This document shows, piece by piece, positions 17,509 through 26,709 of a stretch of 64,000 bases of DNA. The DNA is from Streptomyces sp. NBC_00683. GTDB taxonomy: Bacteria > Actinomycetota > Actinomycetes > Streptomycetales > Streptomycetaceae. Under the pieces are notes generated by a model that searched no databases, had not been told where the DNA came from, and saw only the letters and a list, made by a program, of their open reading frames with translations. The stretch spans positions 3,906,001-3,970,000 of the forward strand of contig NZ_CP109013.1 of NCBI RefSeq assembly GCF_036226745.1. The letters run 5' to 3'. The stretch's first letter is position 1. Each line of letters begins with the position of its first letter. The translations under genes were made by a program, and so were the position numbers.

Positions 17509-17682
17509 GTTCCCTGGCCCACAGCCTGTTCGTCACCTTCTTTTGCGGGCGTTCGGCCAGAAGTTCGGCAAAGAAAGTAAAGCGAGCAGGAACCTCGTGG
17601 TCTATTGCCTGCGTTATGACGTGTGACGGGTAGCTTTCGTGATGGCACGAAGCCCGCACACGACGAAGGAAAGGGACTTCCC

Positions 17683-18258
17683 ATGGCAGTAAGCCTGTCC
17701 AAGGGCGGCAACGTCTCCCTCACCAAGGAGGCACCGGGCCTGACCGCCGTCACGGTCGGCCTCGGCTGGGACGTCCGCACCACCACCGGCACCGACTTCG
17801 ACCTCGACGCCTCGGCGATCGCGGTCAACACCGCCGGCAAGGTCTTCTCCGACGGCCACTTCGTCTTCTTCAACAACAAGGCGACGCCGGACCAGACCAT
17901 CGTCCACACCGGTGACAACGTCACGGGCCAGGGCGAGGGTGACGACGAGCAGATCAACGTCAACCTGGCCGGCCTCCCGGCGGACATCGACAAGATCGTC
18001 TTCCCGGTCTCCATCTACGACGCCGAGACCCGCAGCCAGAACTTCGGCCAGGTCCGCAACGCGTTCATCCGCATCATCAACCAGGCCGGCGGCACCGAGC
18101 TCGCCCGCTACGACCTGAGCGAGGACGCCGCCACCGAGACCGCCATGGTCTTCGGCGAGCTCTACCGCAACGGCGCGGAGTGGAAGTTCCGCGCGGTGGG
18201 CCAGGGCTACGCATCGGGCCTGCGTGGCATCGCCCAGGACTTCGGCGTCAACCTCTGA
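17683..18258 (+). CDS. terD: TerD-family calcium-binding stress protein
   Basis: A 191-residue TerD-domain protein. [40 protein letters not shown] and [20 protein letters not shown] are diagnostic, with the acidic DFDLDASA and [10 protein letters not shown] stretches forming the calcium sites of the family. TerD proteins are linked to tellurite and oxidative stress and, in Streptomyces, to differentiation; several paralogues are usual. ATG 17683 has a strong GGAAAGG ribosome site. The gene is monocistronic and ends at the hairpin 18,274-18,315. Confidence 0.95.
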   Translation: MAVSLSKGGNVSLTKEAPGLTAVTVGLGWDVRTTTGTDFDLDASAIAVNTAGKVFSDGHFVFFNNKATPDQTIVHTGDNVTGQGEGDDEQINVNLAGLPADIDKIVFPVSIYDAETRSQNFGQVRNAFIRIINQAGGTELARYDLSEDAATETAMVFGELYRNGAEWKFRAVGQGYASGLRGIAQDFGVNL

Positions 18259-18273
18259 CGTAGAACGCTCGTA

Positions 18274-18315
18274 CACGGGAGCCCCCGGCCGAATCCTCGG
18301 CCGGGGGCTCCCGTG
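18274..18315 (+). terminator. Terminator of terD
   Basis: A perfect 19-bp stem (18274-18292, 18297-18315) with a 4-nt loop begins 16 bp past the terD stop. Confidence 0.9.
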
Positions 18316-18488
18316 CGTCATGACGTCCCGAGGTCCACCACCCGCCGCATAGCGGACACAAGCCCGCTCCAGTCGGACAAGAACTGGTCAAAAACTTGTG
18401 AGGCAATTGTTGGGACACGGTCAAAGTCGTTCATTCGGTGGCACGCTCTCCGCTCGTAACCCCCACAGGAACGAGCAACGGAGAAGGC

Positions 18489-20075
18489 ATGACCCCCCAC
18501 ATGAACACCCGTCGCGCCGCTGCCCTGACCGCAGTTGCCGCGATGGTCGTCGTCGGAGTGCAGACCGGTTCGGCCACGGCCGGCCCCAACACCCCCGACG
18601 ACACCGCCTCTTCCACCCGCACGGCATCCGCCACCGCACTCGGCGTGAACACCGCCTCGCAGCGCAGCTCGGCCATCCGCGCCGCGCAGACCGACGCCAC
18701 CGCGGCCGCCGAGTCCCTCGGCCTCGGCAGCCAGGAGAAACTGATCGTCCGTGACGTGATCAAGGACGCCCACGGCACCGTGCACACCCGCTACGAGCGC
18801 ACGTACGCCGGGCTCCCGGTCCTCGGCGGCGACCTCGTCACCCACACCGCGTCCGACGGCAGCTCCAAGGGCGTGGACAAGGCCACCGAGGCCCGCATAG
18901 CCGTGCCGTCGACCCAGCCGAAGGCGAAGTCGGCGGCAAGCGCGCGCAAGGTCGTCTGGGCGGGCAGCGGCAAGCCCGTCCTCGCCTTCGAGACGGTCAG
19001 GTCCGGTGTGCAGAAGGACGGCACACCCAGCAAGGTCCACACCATCACTGACGCCACGACCGGCAAGAAGCTGCACAGCTACGAGGCCGTCGAGACCGGC
19101 ACCGGCAACAGCCAGTACAGCGGCCAGGTCACCCTGACGACCACACCGGGCGGCTCGGGCTTCGAGCTCACCGACGGCGAGCGCGGCGGCCACAAGACGT
19201 ACGACCTCAACCAGGGCAGCAGCGGCACCGGGGACCTCGTCACCGACGCCGACGACACCTGGGGCGACGGCACCGGCAACGACCGCCAGACCGCGGCGGT
19301 CGACGCCCACTACGGCGCCGCGACGACCTGGGACTTCTACAAGTCCGAGCTGGGCCGCTCCGGCATAGCCGGCGACGGCAAGGCCGCGTACTCCCGGGTC
19401 CACTACGGCAACGCGTACGTCAACGCGTTCTGGGACGACAGCTGCTTCTGCATGACGTACGGCGACGGGGCCGACAACAAGAGCGCCCTCACCGCGATCG
19501 ACGTCGCCGGCCACGAGATGAGCCACGGCCTCACCGCCGCCACCGCCAACCTCGACTACTCCGGCGAGTCCGGCGGGCTCAACGAGGCGACCAGCGACAT
19601 CTTCGGCACCTCCGTCGAGTTCTTCGCGGACAACAGCACCGACGCCGGGGACTACCTCATCGGCGAGAAGATCGACATCAACGGCGACGGCACCCCCCTG
19701 CGCTACATGGACAAGCCCAGCAAGGACGGCGGCTCGGCCGACTACTGGGACTCCGGCGTCGGCGACCTGGACGTCCACTACTCCTCCGGCGTCGCCAACC
19801 ACTTCTTCTACCTGCTGGCCGAGGGCAGCGGCGCGAAGACCATCAACGGCGTCGACTACGACTCGCCGACCTCCGACGGCTCCACGGTCACCGGCATCGG
19901 CCGCCAGAAGGCCTACCAGATCTGGTACAAGGCACTCTCCGTCTACATGACCTCGACCACCGACTACGCGGGCGCCCGCGTCGCGACACAGAAGGCCGCG
20001 ACCGACCTGTTCGGGGCGGACAGCGCCGAACTCGCGGCCGTCGACGCCGCCTGGACCGGAGTCAACGTCAAGTAA
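18489..20075 (+). CDS. Secreted M4-family (thermolysin-like) metallopeptidase
   Basis: A 528-residue preproenzyme. A Sec signal (MNTRRAAALTAVAAMVVVGV) is followed by an FTP/PepSY-type propeptide (SLGLGSQEKLIVRDVIKDAHG, then RYERTYAGLPVLGGDLVTHT). The catalytic domain has IDVAGHEMSHGLTAATANL with the HExxH zinc motif and GESGGLNEATSDIFGT with the third ligand Glu. DVHYSSGVANHFFYLLAEG contains the transition-state His region. It is a secreted neutral endopeptidase. ATG 18489 has a GGAGAAGG ribosome site; codons before it are not needed. Confidence 0.95.
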   Translation: MTPHMNTRRAAALTAVAAMVVVGVQTGSATAGPNTPDDTASSTRTASATALGVNTASQRSSAIRAAQTDATAAAESLGLGSQEKLIVRDVIKDAHGTVHTRYERTYAGLPVLGGDLVTHTASDGSSKGVDKATEARIAVPSTQPKAKSAASARKVVWAGSGKPVLAFETVRSGVQKDGTPSKVHTITDATTGKKLHSYEAVETGTGNSQYSGQVTLTTTPGGSGFELTDGERGGHKTYDLNQGSSGTGDLVTDADDTWGDGTGNDRQTAAVDAHYGAATTWDFYKSELGRSGIAGDGKAAYSRVHYGNAYVNAFWDDSCFCMTYGDGADNKSALTAIDVAGHEMSHGLTAATANLDYSGESGGLNEATSDIFGTSVEFFADNSTDAGDYLIGEKIDINGDGTPLRYMDKPSKDGGSADYWDSGVGDLDVHYSSGVANHFFYLLAEGSGAKTINGVDYDSPTSDGSTVTGIGRQKAYQIWYKALSVYMTSTTDYAGARVATQKAATDLFGADSAELAAVDAAWTGVNVK

Positions 20076-20100
20076 CCCGACCCGACGACACGGGAGCCGG

Positions 20101-21513
20101 TCAGCCTCGGGCGGGCCGGCTCCTGCCGTTGAGCCAGGTGTCCCACAAGCCCGTCAGATCCAGGCCGGACTCCTTCTCCACGTACGCGGTGAAGTCCTCG
20201 GTCGACGCGTTGCCGTGCCGGTGGGCCTTCAGCCAGCCCCTCACGAGGGCGAAGAAGGCTTCGTCGTCGCCCATCCGCTGCCGGATCCGGTGGACGACCA
20301 TCGCGCCGCGCCCGTACACCGGAGGCCCGGACAGTTCCGCGGCGGACGGCGGATCGCCCGGCGGGAAGGCCCAGTTCGCGTCGTTCTCGTACGCCGCGTC
20401 GAAGCTGTCCCGGACGGGAACGCCCTCGTGCTCCTCGTTCCAGAGCCACTCCGCGTACGTCGCGAAGCCCTCGTTGAGCCACATGTCCTGCCAGCTCTCC
20501 GGAGTGACGGAGTTGCCGAACCACTGGTGGGCCAGCTCGTGGACGAGCAGCCCGATGTCGGGCGGGCCGGGGAAGAACGGCCGGTTCTGGGTCTCCAGCG
20601 CGTAGTCGGAGTCCTTGCTCAGCCCGACGATCGCCCCGGCCGAGGCGAACGGGTACGGGCCGAACGTCTGCTCCGCCCACCGGAGGACCTCCGGGATCCT
20701 GCCGAGCACGGCGGCGCTCGCGCTCACCGCCGCCGGGTCGACGGCGGTGAGGACCGGCATACCGTCCCCGGTGGCCGACTGCTTCACCGTGTAGCGGCCG
20801 ACCGCGACGGTCGCGAGATAGCTCGCCATGGGTTCACGGGTGCGCCAGTGGAACGTGGTGCGCCTCCCTGCCGTACGCCGGGACGCCAGTTCGCCGTTGG
20901 AGACAGCGCTCCACCCCTCGGGCACGGTGACCCTGATGTCGTACGAGGCCTTGTCGCTCGGGTGGTGGTTCCCGGGGAACCAGGCCATGGAACCGGTCGG
21001 CTCACCGAGCGCGACCGACCCGCGCCCGGTCCGCACCCAGCCCTCCTTCGACCCGTCGGCATCGGTGAACGTCCGAGGTGCGCCCGAGTAGCGGACGACG
21101 GTACGGAACGTCCTGCCCTTGCGCAGGCGGTCCTCGACCTCGTTGTCCGGACGCAGCGTCAGTTCGCTGCCCGCCCGGTTCACGGCCGCGGGCCTTCCCT
21201 CGACGGTCACCGACCCGACGTCCAGCCCCGCCAGATCGAGGTTGAACGCGCTGAGGTCCTGGGTCGCGCGGGCGGTGATCTCCGCCGTACCGCGCAGCAG
21301 GCCTGACCCGGCGTCGACGGCCAGGGTCAGGTCGTAGTGCGTGACGTCGTAGCCGCCGTTGCCGAGCCTGGGGAAGTACGGATCGCGCAGCCCTGCCGCG
21401 CCGGGTGTGCCCCGCACCCCGCCGGTGTCCGTCGTGCAGGCGGTGGCCAGGGTCAGGAGGGCGAGCAGCAGGGTGGCGGGCGCCGCACTCCGTACCGGGG
21501 TTCGCTGATCCAC
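20101..21513 (-). CDS. M1-family aminopeptidase-like lipoprotein
   Basis: A 470-residue metallopeptidase. The N-terminus MDQRTPVRSAAPATLLLALL leads to a lipobox-like LATAC, so it is probably exported and lipid-anchored. The N-terminal beta domain (YDVTHYDLTLAVDAGSGLL) precedes the M1 catalytic block: LVHELAHQWFGNSVTPESW (HExxH) and MWLNEGFATYAEW with the third ligand Glu 18 residues on. The GAMEN exopeptidase motif is replaced by YALETQN, as in many short actinobacterial M1 proteins. GTG 21513 is chosen; the open frame continues upstream through another gene. It is convergent with the M4 peptidase, 25 bp apart. Confidence 0.9.
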   Translation of the reverse strand: MDQRTPVRSAAPATLLLALLTLATACTTDTGGVRGTPGAAGLRDPYFPRLGNGGYDVTHYDLTLAVDAGSGLLRGTAEITARATQDLSAFNLDLAGLDVGSVTVEGRPAAVNRAGSELTLRPDNEVEDRLRKGRTFRTVVRYSGAPRTFTDADGSKEGWVRTGRGSVALGEPTGSMAWFPGNHHPSDKASYDIRVTVPEGWSAVSNGELASRRTAGRRTTFHWRTREPMASYLATVAVGRYTVKQSATGDGMPVLTAVDPAAVSASAAVLGRIPEVLRWAEQTFGPYPFASAGAIVGLSKDSDYALETQNRPFFPGPPDIGLLVHELAHQWFGNSVTPESWQDMWLNEGFATYAEWLWNEEHEGVPVRDSFDAAYENDANWAFPPGDPPSAAELSGPPVYGRGAMVVHRIRQRMGDDEAFFALVRGWLKAHRHGNASTEDFTAYVEKESGLDLTGLWDTWLNGRSRPARG

Positions 21514-21563
21514 ACCGGTGATCCTATGTGTGGAATGTCGGGTTGATTTCGTGGACCGGCGGC

Positions 21564-22694
21564 TCAGAGGACGGCGATGCCCAGGGGGCGTTCGCCCGCA
21601 CCGATCCTGAACGGCTTCCCGGCCCCTTCCCCGGCCAGGTCGACGACCGTGATGCCGTTCCAGTGGCCGTCGCGGGTGAAGCCGCCGGTGACGTACGCCG
21701 TGCGGCCGTCCTGCGACACGGCCACGTCCTCGTGCGGTCCGTCCAGGGCGACGGTGCGTTCCCCGCCGTCGGGGGTCCGAACGGTGAGGGACGCTTCCTC
21801 GTCGTCCGCGGCGATCGGGCCTGTACCGACGACGAGGAGGGTCCCGTCGGGGGTGAGAGCCGCGCCGTGCTGGTGCGTGTCGGCGGTCATGCGCTCGGTC
21901 CGGACCTTGCCGGTACGCGGATCGAGAACGGCGAGCCGCTCGCCCTCGAACGGCAGCAGCAGCTTCCCGTCCGACGGGCGCACCACGGCGTAGTGCGGCT
22001 TCAGCCACGAACCGAGGCCCCCCTCGGTGCCGTACGGGGCGACCTCCATGCGCCGCGGCTCCAGGGTGCGGGTACCGACGGCCGTCACGTCGAACGAGTC
22101 GTGACCGGTGGCGTACACCTCGCGGCCGTCGGCCGAGACGTCGACGTCGAAGGGCCGGCGGCCGACCGGGACGGTGGCGGTGACCTTGCGGGTCGCGGTG
22201 TCGATGACCTCCAGCACCCCGTTCCCGCCGGGGACGTTGACGCCGACGTATACGTGCGCGCCGTCGGGCGCGAGGGCGATGCCCATGCCGCCGCCCCGGT
22301 ACTCGCCTGTCGTGACCGGGCCCGATTCCGTTGCGTACGGGATGACGGCGAGACGGGTCCGCGTCGCCGTGTCGATGACCGCGACCCCCTCGGCGGTCGC
22401 CACCCAGGCCCGGCCGTCCTCGCCGACGGTCAGGCCGTACGGAGCGGTGCCGGCCTCCACCGACCCGAGAGGGCCCGCGTCCCGGCCCGGGCCCGGATCG
22501 ACGAACGTCACGGTGTCACCGCCGAAGTCGGCGACGAGGAGGGTCCCGTGCGGTGTGCGCCCCTGCGCCGTGCCCGTACCCGCTCCCGCTTCGGGCGTGG
22601 GCCCAGGCGCGTCCGCTGAGGTCCGGGTGCCCGTCGCACAGCCCGCGAGCAGCAGGGCGGCAACCACCGCCGGCACCGCCCTGCGGACACTCAC
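21564..22694 (-). CDS. YVTN/YncE-type beta-propeller lipoprotein
   Basis: A 376-residue lipoprotein: MSVRRAVPAVVAALLLAGCA has a lipobox LAGC at residue 19. The mature part repeats blades such as GRAWVATAEGVAVIDTATRT, GVNVPGGNGVLEVIDTATRK and GREVYATGHDSFDVTAVGTR, the YVTN propeller pattern. No catalytic residues are evident, so a binding or scaffolding role outside the membrane is likely. GTG 22694 overlaps the stop of the ankyrin gene by four bases (GTGA), so the two are translated together. Confidence 0.85.
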   Translation of the reverse strand: MSVRRAVPAVVAALLLAGCATGTRTSADAPGPTPEAGAGTGTAQGRTPHGTLLVADFGGDTVTFVDPGPGRDAGPLGSVEAGTAPYGLTVGEDGRAWVATAEGVAVIDTATRTRLAVIPYATESGPVTTGEYRGGGMGIALAPDGAHVYVGVNVPGGNGVLEVIDTATRKVTATVPVGRRPFDVDVSADGREVYATGHDSFDVTAVGTRTLEPRRMEVAPYGTEGGLGSWLKPHYAVVRPSDGKLLLPFEGERLAVLDPRTGKVRTERMTADTHQHGAALTPDGTLLVVGTGPIAADDEEASLTVRTPDGGERTVALDGPHEDVAVSQDGRTAYVTGGFTRDGHWNGITVVDLAGEGAGKPFRIGAGERPLGIAVL

Positions 22695-23305
22695 CGGGAG
22701 TCCCCGGTGCCGTGCGCGTCCCGGAGCAGCGCCACCATCTCCGTGAAGCCGCGACGCTCCGCGTGCTCCAGCGCCGTGACCCCGTCGCCGTCCGGCAGCC
22801 CCGGCGTCGCGCCCGCCGCCAGCAGCACCTCGACGATCTCCTGGTGCGCCCGTCCGCCGTCGCCGAGGATCACGGCCTCCAGCAGGGCCGTCCAGCCCAG
22901 ACGGTTGACGTGGTCGACGTCGATGTCGGTGGCACGGAGCACCTCCCGCACGTAGGCGACATGTCCGCGCTCGCTCGCCGGGATCAGCGAGATGCCGCCG
23001 AACCGGTTGCGGAGCGTCAGATCGGGGCCCGCCGGCAGCAGGACACGCAGCATCGCCACGCTGCCGGTGACCCCGGTGACCAGCCAGGGGCTGTCCTCGC
23101 GGCTGTCCTGCGCGTCCGGAGAGGCGCCCGCCTCGACCAGCAGCCGCGCCGCGTCGACATGGTCACCGAGAGCCGCCAGGAGCAGCGGGGTACGCAGCTC
23201 CTCGTCGCGGGCCTCGACACGGGCCCCCTCCTCGAGCGCGGCCCGCACTCCTTCGGTGTCGCCGGTACGGGCGGTGTCGAGCAGCCGGTGGTCGACGGCG
23301 TTCAT
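22691..23305 (-). CDS. Ankyrin-repeat protein
   Basis: A 204-residue soluble protein made of about five ankyrin repeats, for example TPLLLAALGDHVDAARLLVE, GWTALLEAVILGDGGRAHQE and GVTALEHAERRGFTEMVALL. Ankyrin repeats mediate protein-protein contact. It lacks a signal peptide, so it is cytosolic, yet it is coupled by a 4-nt overlap to an exported propeller lipoprotein. The HbpS-like gene lies 41 bp upstream on the same strand, so all three may form one transcript starting at hbpS. Confidence 0.88.
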   Translation of the reverse strand: MNAVDHRLLDTARTGDTEGVRAALEEGARVEARDEELRTPLLLAALGDHVDAARLLVEAGASPDAQDSREDSPWLVTGVTGSVAMLRVLLPAGPDLTLRNRFGGISLIPASERGHVAYVREVLRATDIDVDHVNRLGWTALLEAVILGDGGRAHQEIVEVLLAAGATPGLPDGDGVTALEHAERRGFTEMVALLRDAHGTGDSR

Positions 23306-23346
23306 CTGCTTCTCCTTGCGACGTACGGGAACGAGGGCGGCGGCGA

Positions 23347-23904
23347 CTACTTCGCCAGCGCCGCGACGCCCGCCGCGGCGAACTTCTCGTCGAGGTCACC
23401 GCTCGGGGCCCCGGCCACACCGATGCCCGCCACCGGGGCGCCCTTGACCTGTACGGGTGCGCCGCCCGCCAGGAACAGTGTGCCGGGGATGTCCTTCAGG
23501 TTCGGGGCCTGCTCCAGGCGCTTCGTCAGCTCGGAGGTGGGGGCGTTCCAGGACACGGCGGTGTACGCCTTCTTCACGGCGGACTCGGGGGACTGCGGAC
23601 CCGCGCCGTCGCCGCGCAGCGTCACGAGGGTGTTGCCGTTGCGGTCGACCACGGCGACCGAGACCCGCTGGTTCTCCTTCTTCGCGGCGTCGAGGGTGGC
23701 CTGGGCGGCCTTCGTCGCGGCGGCCACCGTCAGGTGGGTGGACTGCTGGAGGTTCCGGTCGGCGGTGTCGGCCTTGACCGCGGCGGCGGGCGCGGCGGCC
23801 GGGGCGGACGCGTTCGCGGACATCGCGCCGAAGGTTCCGGCGCTCAGGGCGGCGGCGGCAACGGCACCGGTCAGGACGCGGGTACGCAGAGACATCTTCT
23901 TCAT
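23347..23904 (-). CDS. hbpS: HbpS-like secreted heme-binding protein (GlcG/HbpS family)
   Basis: A 185-residue protein with a signal peptide (MKKMSLRTRVLTGAVAAAAL) and the GlcG/HbpS domain: THLTVAAATKAAQATLDAA, VSVAVVDRNGNTLVTLRGDG and APVAGIGVAGAPSGDLDEKF. HbpS of S. reticuli is an extracellular octamer that binds heme and iron and modulates the SenS sensor kinase. A sensor kinase and response regulator start 250 bp away on the other strand, as in that system. The signal lacks the twin arginine I would expect for Tat export of S. reticuli HbpS; it looks Sec-type. Heme binding is inferred. Confidence 0.82.
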   Translation of the reverse strand: MKKMSLRTRVLTGAVAAAALSAGTFGAMSANASAPAAAPAAAVKADTADRNLQQSTHLTVAAATKAAQATLDAAKKENQRVSVAVVDRNGNTLVTLRGDGAGPQSPESAVKKAYTAVSWNAPTSELTKRLEQAPNLKDIPGTLFLAGGAPVQVKGAPVAGIGVAGAPSGDLDEKFAAAGVAALAK

Positions 23905-24155
23905 CGTGGGCTCCTCGGTGATTCGGCTCGGCCTTGTGCCTGCTCCGGTATCGATCCTCCGGCCGGATCCGGGCCCGTACGGTCGGCGTACCGGCTCGAC
24001 GCCGCACGCGGGTCGGCCGACGGCCCCATCAGCCGATCGGTTGATGCGGGTGTAGCCCGCCGGGGTCACCATGGGGATATCCGCGCAGGCCGGCACGGGT
24101 CGGCGCCCGGGTCATCGGTCGTGCGGGGTCATCGGCAGGGAGCGCGAGGTACGAG

Positions 24156-25502
24156 GTGCAGGACCGAAGCGAGCCGGTACCCACAGGGGACCGGCCCCCC
24201 GGGCCCGGCCAGGACACCCGCCCCGGCACCGGCCCGGACCCCCTCCCGGCCGCGGACCGGACCACCGCACGGGCCGCCGACCCCGATGCCCGGTGGCTGG
24301 CCCTCCTCACGCACGCCGCGTTCTTCCTGCTGCTCGGCGCCTCGCTCGCCCGCTTCCTGATGCGCCACCCCGGCGAGACCCGCACCCCGTGGATCATCGC
24401 GCTGTCGGTGACCCTCGCCGTGCTCTACCTCCTGGGCCCGGTGCTCGGCTCCCGGCCCACGTCCCGACGGCTGATCCGGCTCGGCGTCCTCGTCGTCGTC
24501 TGGATGGTGCTGGTCCTGCTCGCGCCGAGCTTCGCGTGGTGCGCGGTACCGCTCTTCTACACCGGGCTGCGGATCCTGCCGCCCCGCGCCGCACTGGCCC
24601 TGGTCGCCCTGCTCACCGTGTTCGTCGTCGGCGCGCAACTGCGGCTGGCGGACGGCTTCGACCCGAATCTGGTGCTGGCCCCGCCCGCCGTCGCGGCCGT
24701 CGCCACCGCCGTCTTCGTCCATATGCAGCGCCAGGCCGTACTCCAGCAGGAACTGGCCTCCCGTCAGCGCGAACTGATCGACGACCTGCTGCGTACCCGG
24801 CGCGAACTGGCCGCCACCGAGCGCCGCGAGGGAACCCTCGCCGAACGCCAGCGGCTCTCCATGGAGATCCACGACACCCTCGCCCAGGGACTGTCGAGCC
24901 AGCAAATGCTGCTCCAGGCGGCGGACCGCTCCTGGGACTCCGATCCGACGGCTGCCCGCCGCCATGTCCGGACGGCGACCGGCATCGCGGAACGCAACCT
25001 GGCCGAGGCCCGCCGCTTCGTGCACGACCTGGCCCCCGCCGATCTGGCGGAGGGCGGCGGCCTCGAAGCGGCACTGCACGCCCTCGCCGCACGCGAGACG
25101 GCCCAGTCGCACGGCCGGATCGCCGTCCGCTGCCATGTGGAGGGCACCCCGCTCGCCACACTGCCCGACCGGGTGCAGTCGGCGCTGCTGCGGATCGCGC
25201 AGGGGGCGCTGGCCAACGTGACCGAACACGCGGGCGCGACCGCCGCGGGACTGACCCTGACCCACCTGGACGACCGTGTCGTCCTCGACATCGCCGACAA
25301 CGGCCGCGGCTTCGGCCCGGCCGGACCGGCACCCCGCCCGCCCGGTGGCGTACGCGGCCACGGGCTGCCGGCCATGCGCGCCCGGGTCCAGCAGCTCGGC
25401 GGCACACTCACGATCGAGTCGGCGCCGGGCGAGGGAACGGTCCTGTCCGCCGTCGTCCCCCTGCCCACCGCCACCGCACCCCCTCCGGAGGACACCCGAT
25501 GA
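24156..25502 (+). CDS. senS: Sensor histidine kinase, SenS-like (HisKA_3 type)
   Basis: A 448-residue membrane kinase. After a hydrophilic, Pro-rich N-terminus (about 1-45) come about five transmembrane helices (residues 48-195). A coiled-coil linker leads to the HisKA_3 phosphoacceptor MEIHDTLAQGLSSQQMLLQA and a HATPase domain with DIADNGRGFGPAG and GGVRGHGLPAMRARVQQLGG. This NarL-partner class matches SenS, which senses HbpS-bound heme or oxidative change at the cell surface. GTG 24156 is the start. The stop overlaps the response-regulator ATG by four bases (ATGA). Confidence 0.85.
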   Translation: MQDRSEPVPTGDRPPGPGQDTRPGTGPDPLPAADRTTARAADPDARWLALLTHAAFFLLLGASLARFLMRHPGETRTPWIIALSVTLAVLYLLGPVLGSRPTSRRLIRLGVLVVVWMVLVLLAPSFAWCAVPLFYTGLRILPPRAALALVALLTVFVVGAQLRLADGFDPNLVLAPPAVAAVATAVFVHMQRQAVLQQELASRQRELIDDLLRTRRELAATERREGTLAERQRLSMEIHDTLAQGLSSQQMLLQAADRSWDSDPTAARRHVRTATGIAERNLAEARRFVHDLAPADLAEGGGLEAALHALAARETAQSHGRIAVRCHVEGTPLATLPDRVQSALLRIAQGALANVTEHAGATAAGLTLTHLDDRVVLDIADNGRGFGPAGPAPRPPGGVRGHGLPAMRARVQQLGGTLTIESAPGEGTVLSAVVPLPTATAPPPEDTR

Positions 25503-26137
25503 CGCAGCCCGACACCGGAGCCGTACGGATCCTCCTCTGCGACGACCACGCCGTCGTACGCGCCGGACTGCTCGCTCTCCTCGGCAGCGAACCGGACATC
25601 GAGGTCGTCGGCGAGGCGGGCAGCGGCGAGGAAGCCGTCGCTCTGGCCGCCCGGCTCACCCCGGACGTCGTCCTGATGGACCTCCAGCTCGGCCCGGGCA
25701 TCGACGGCGTCGAAGCCACCCGCCGGATCGCCGGCACGGGGGACACCCACGTCCTCGTCCTCACCACGTACGACACGGACGCCGACATCACCCGCGCCAT
25801 CGAGGCGGGCGCCACCGGCTACCTGCTCAAGGCCGAACGCCCGGAGGAACTGTTCGCCGCGATCCGCTCGGCGGCACAGGGCCGCACCACCCTGTCCCCG
25901 CCCGTCGCCAGCCGCGTCATGGCCCAGATGCGCAAACCCCGCCCCACCCTGACCGAACGCGAACTCGACATCCTGGGCCAGCTCTCCCAGGGCCTCGGCA
26001 ACCGGGACATCGCGCGTGCCCTGTTCATCAGCGAGGCCACCGTCAAGACCCACCTGGGCCGGATCTACGACAAGCTCGGCGTCGACACCCGGGCGGGCGC
26101 CGTCTCCGTCGCCAAGGAGCAGCGGCTCCTGCCGTGA
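25499..26137 (+). CDS. senR: NarL/LuxR-type response regulator, SenR-like
   Basis: A 212-residue regulator. The receiver domain (about 9-125) has the acidic pair DD in LLCDDHAVVRAG, the phospho-acceptor Asp in VVLMDLQLGPG, the Thr in VLTTYDTDAD and the Lys in GYLLKAERPEE. The C-terminal LuxR helix-turn-helix (LTERELDILGQLSQGLGNRD, then SEATVKTHLGRIYDKLGV) binds DNA. It is translationally coupled to the kinase. In S. reticuli SenR controls hbpS and a catalase-peroxidase; no cpeB-like gene is in this window. Confidence 0.9.
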   Translation: MTQPDTGAVRILLCDDHAVVRAGLLALLGSEPDIEVVGEAGSGEEAVALAARLTPDVVLMDLQLGPGIDGVEATRRIAGTGDTHVLVLTTYDTDADITRAIEAGATGYLLKAERPEELFAAIRSAAQGRTTLSPPVASRVMAQMRKPRPTLTERELDILGQLSQGLGNRDIARALFISEATVKTHLGRIYDKLGVDTRAGAVSVAKEQRLLP

Positions 26138-26201
26138 GGGCCGCCCCTCGCGGGAGGACGGACCGGACCGGGCACCTCACCGGGCATGACACCATCGAAC
26201 C

Positions 26202-26699
26202 GTGCTCGACATCGGCTACTCCCTCTCCCGGCGCTTCCCGGACCCCCCGCAGACCGACTACCGCCGCGCGGACGTCCGCGCCCTGCGGCACGACCTCTTC
26301 TCCGGCGACGTCTACCTCGCGGACACCAAGGCGGACCGCGAAGTATCCACAGCCTGGGGATGGGTGCCCGTACTCGACTTCGCCTGGGCCCTCTGCGACA
26401 TCGTCGAGCAGATCGACCGGGACCCCCGCGGCAACCGCTCCCACCGGCAGCAGTACGCCGAGCTCGACTTCACCGAATCGTCCGACCGCATGCTCTTCGA
26501 GCGCCGCTTCGGCTGGGTCGACGTCGAAGCCGACTGGATGCCCGGCGACGAGCCCCCGCTCACCTTCAGCCACTCCCTCCTGCGCCGCGAAGCCCGCGAC
26601 TTCCTGCACGACCTGATCGCCGACCTGGCCGACATGCACGAAGGCCTCGCCGACAACCCCGTCGTCTGGGACCTGCAGGCCCGCTTCCCCCGCCTCTGA
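26202..26699 (+). CDS. Conserved hypothetical protein
   Basis: A 165-residue soluble protein starting at GTG 26202 (MLDIGYSLSRRFPDPPQTDY). I do not recognise the family. It is rich in aromatic and acidic residues (STAWGWVPVLDFAWALCDIV, ERRFGWVDVEADWMPGDEPP) and has no signal peptide or membrane segment. It follows senR by 64 bp, so it may be read through from that operon, and it is convergent with the pentapeptide-repeat gene. Confidence 0.7.
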   Translation: MLDIGYSLSRRFPDPPQTDYRRADVRALRHDLFSGDVYLADTKADREVSTAWGWVPVLDFAWALCDIVEQIDRDPRGNRSHRQQYAELDFTESSDRMLFERRFGWVDVEADWMPGDEPPLTFSHSLLRREARDFLHDLIADLADMHEGLADNPVVWDLQARFPRL

Positions 26700-26709
26700 G
26701 GCCGAGGCC

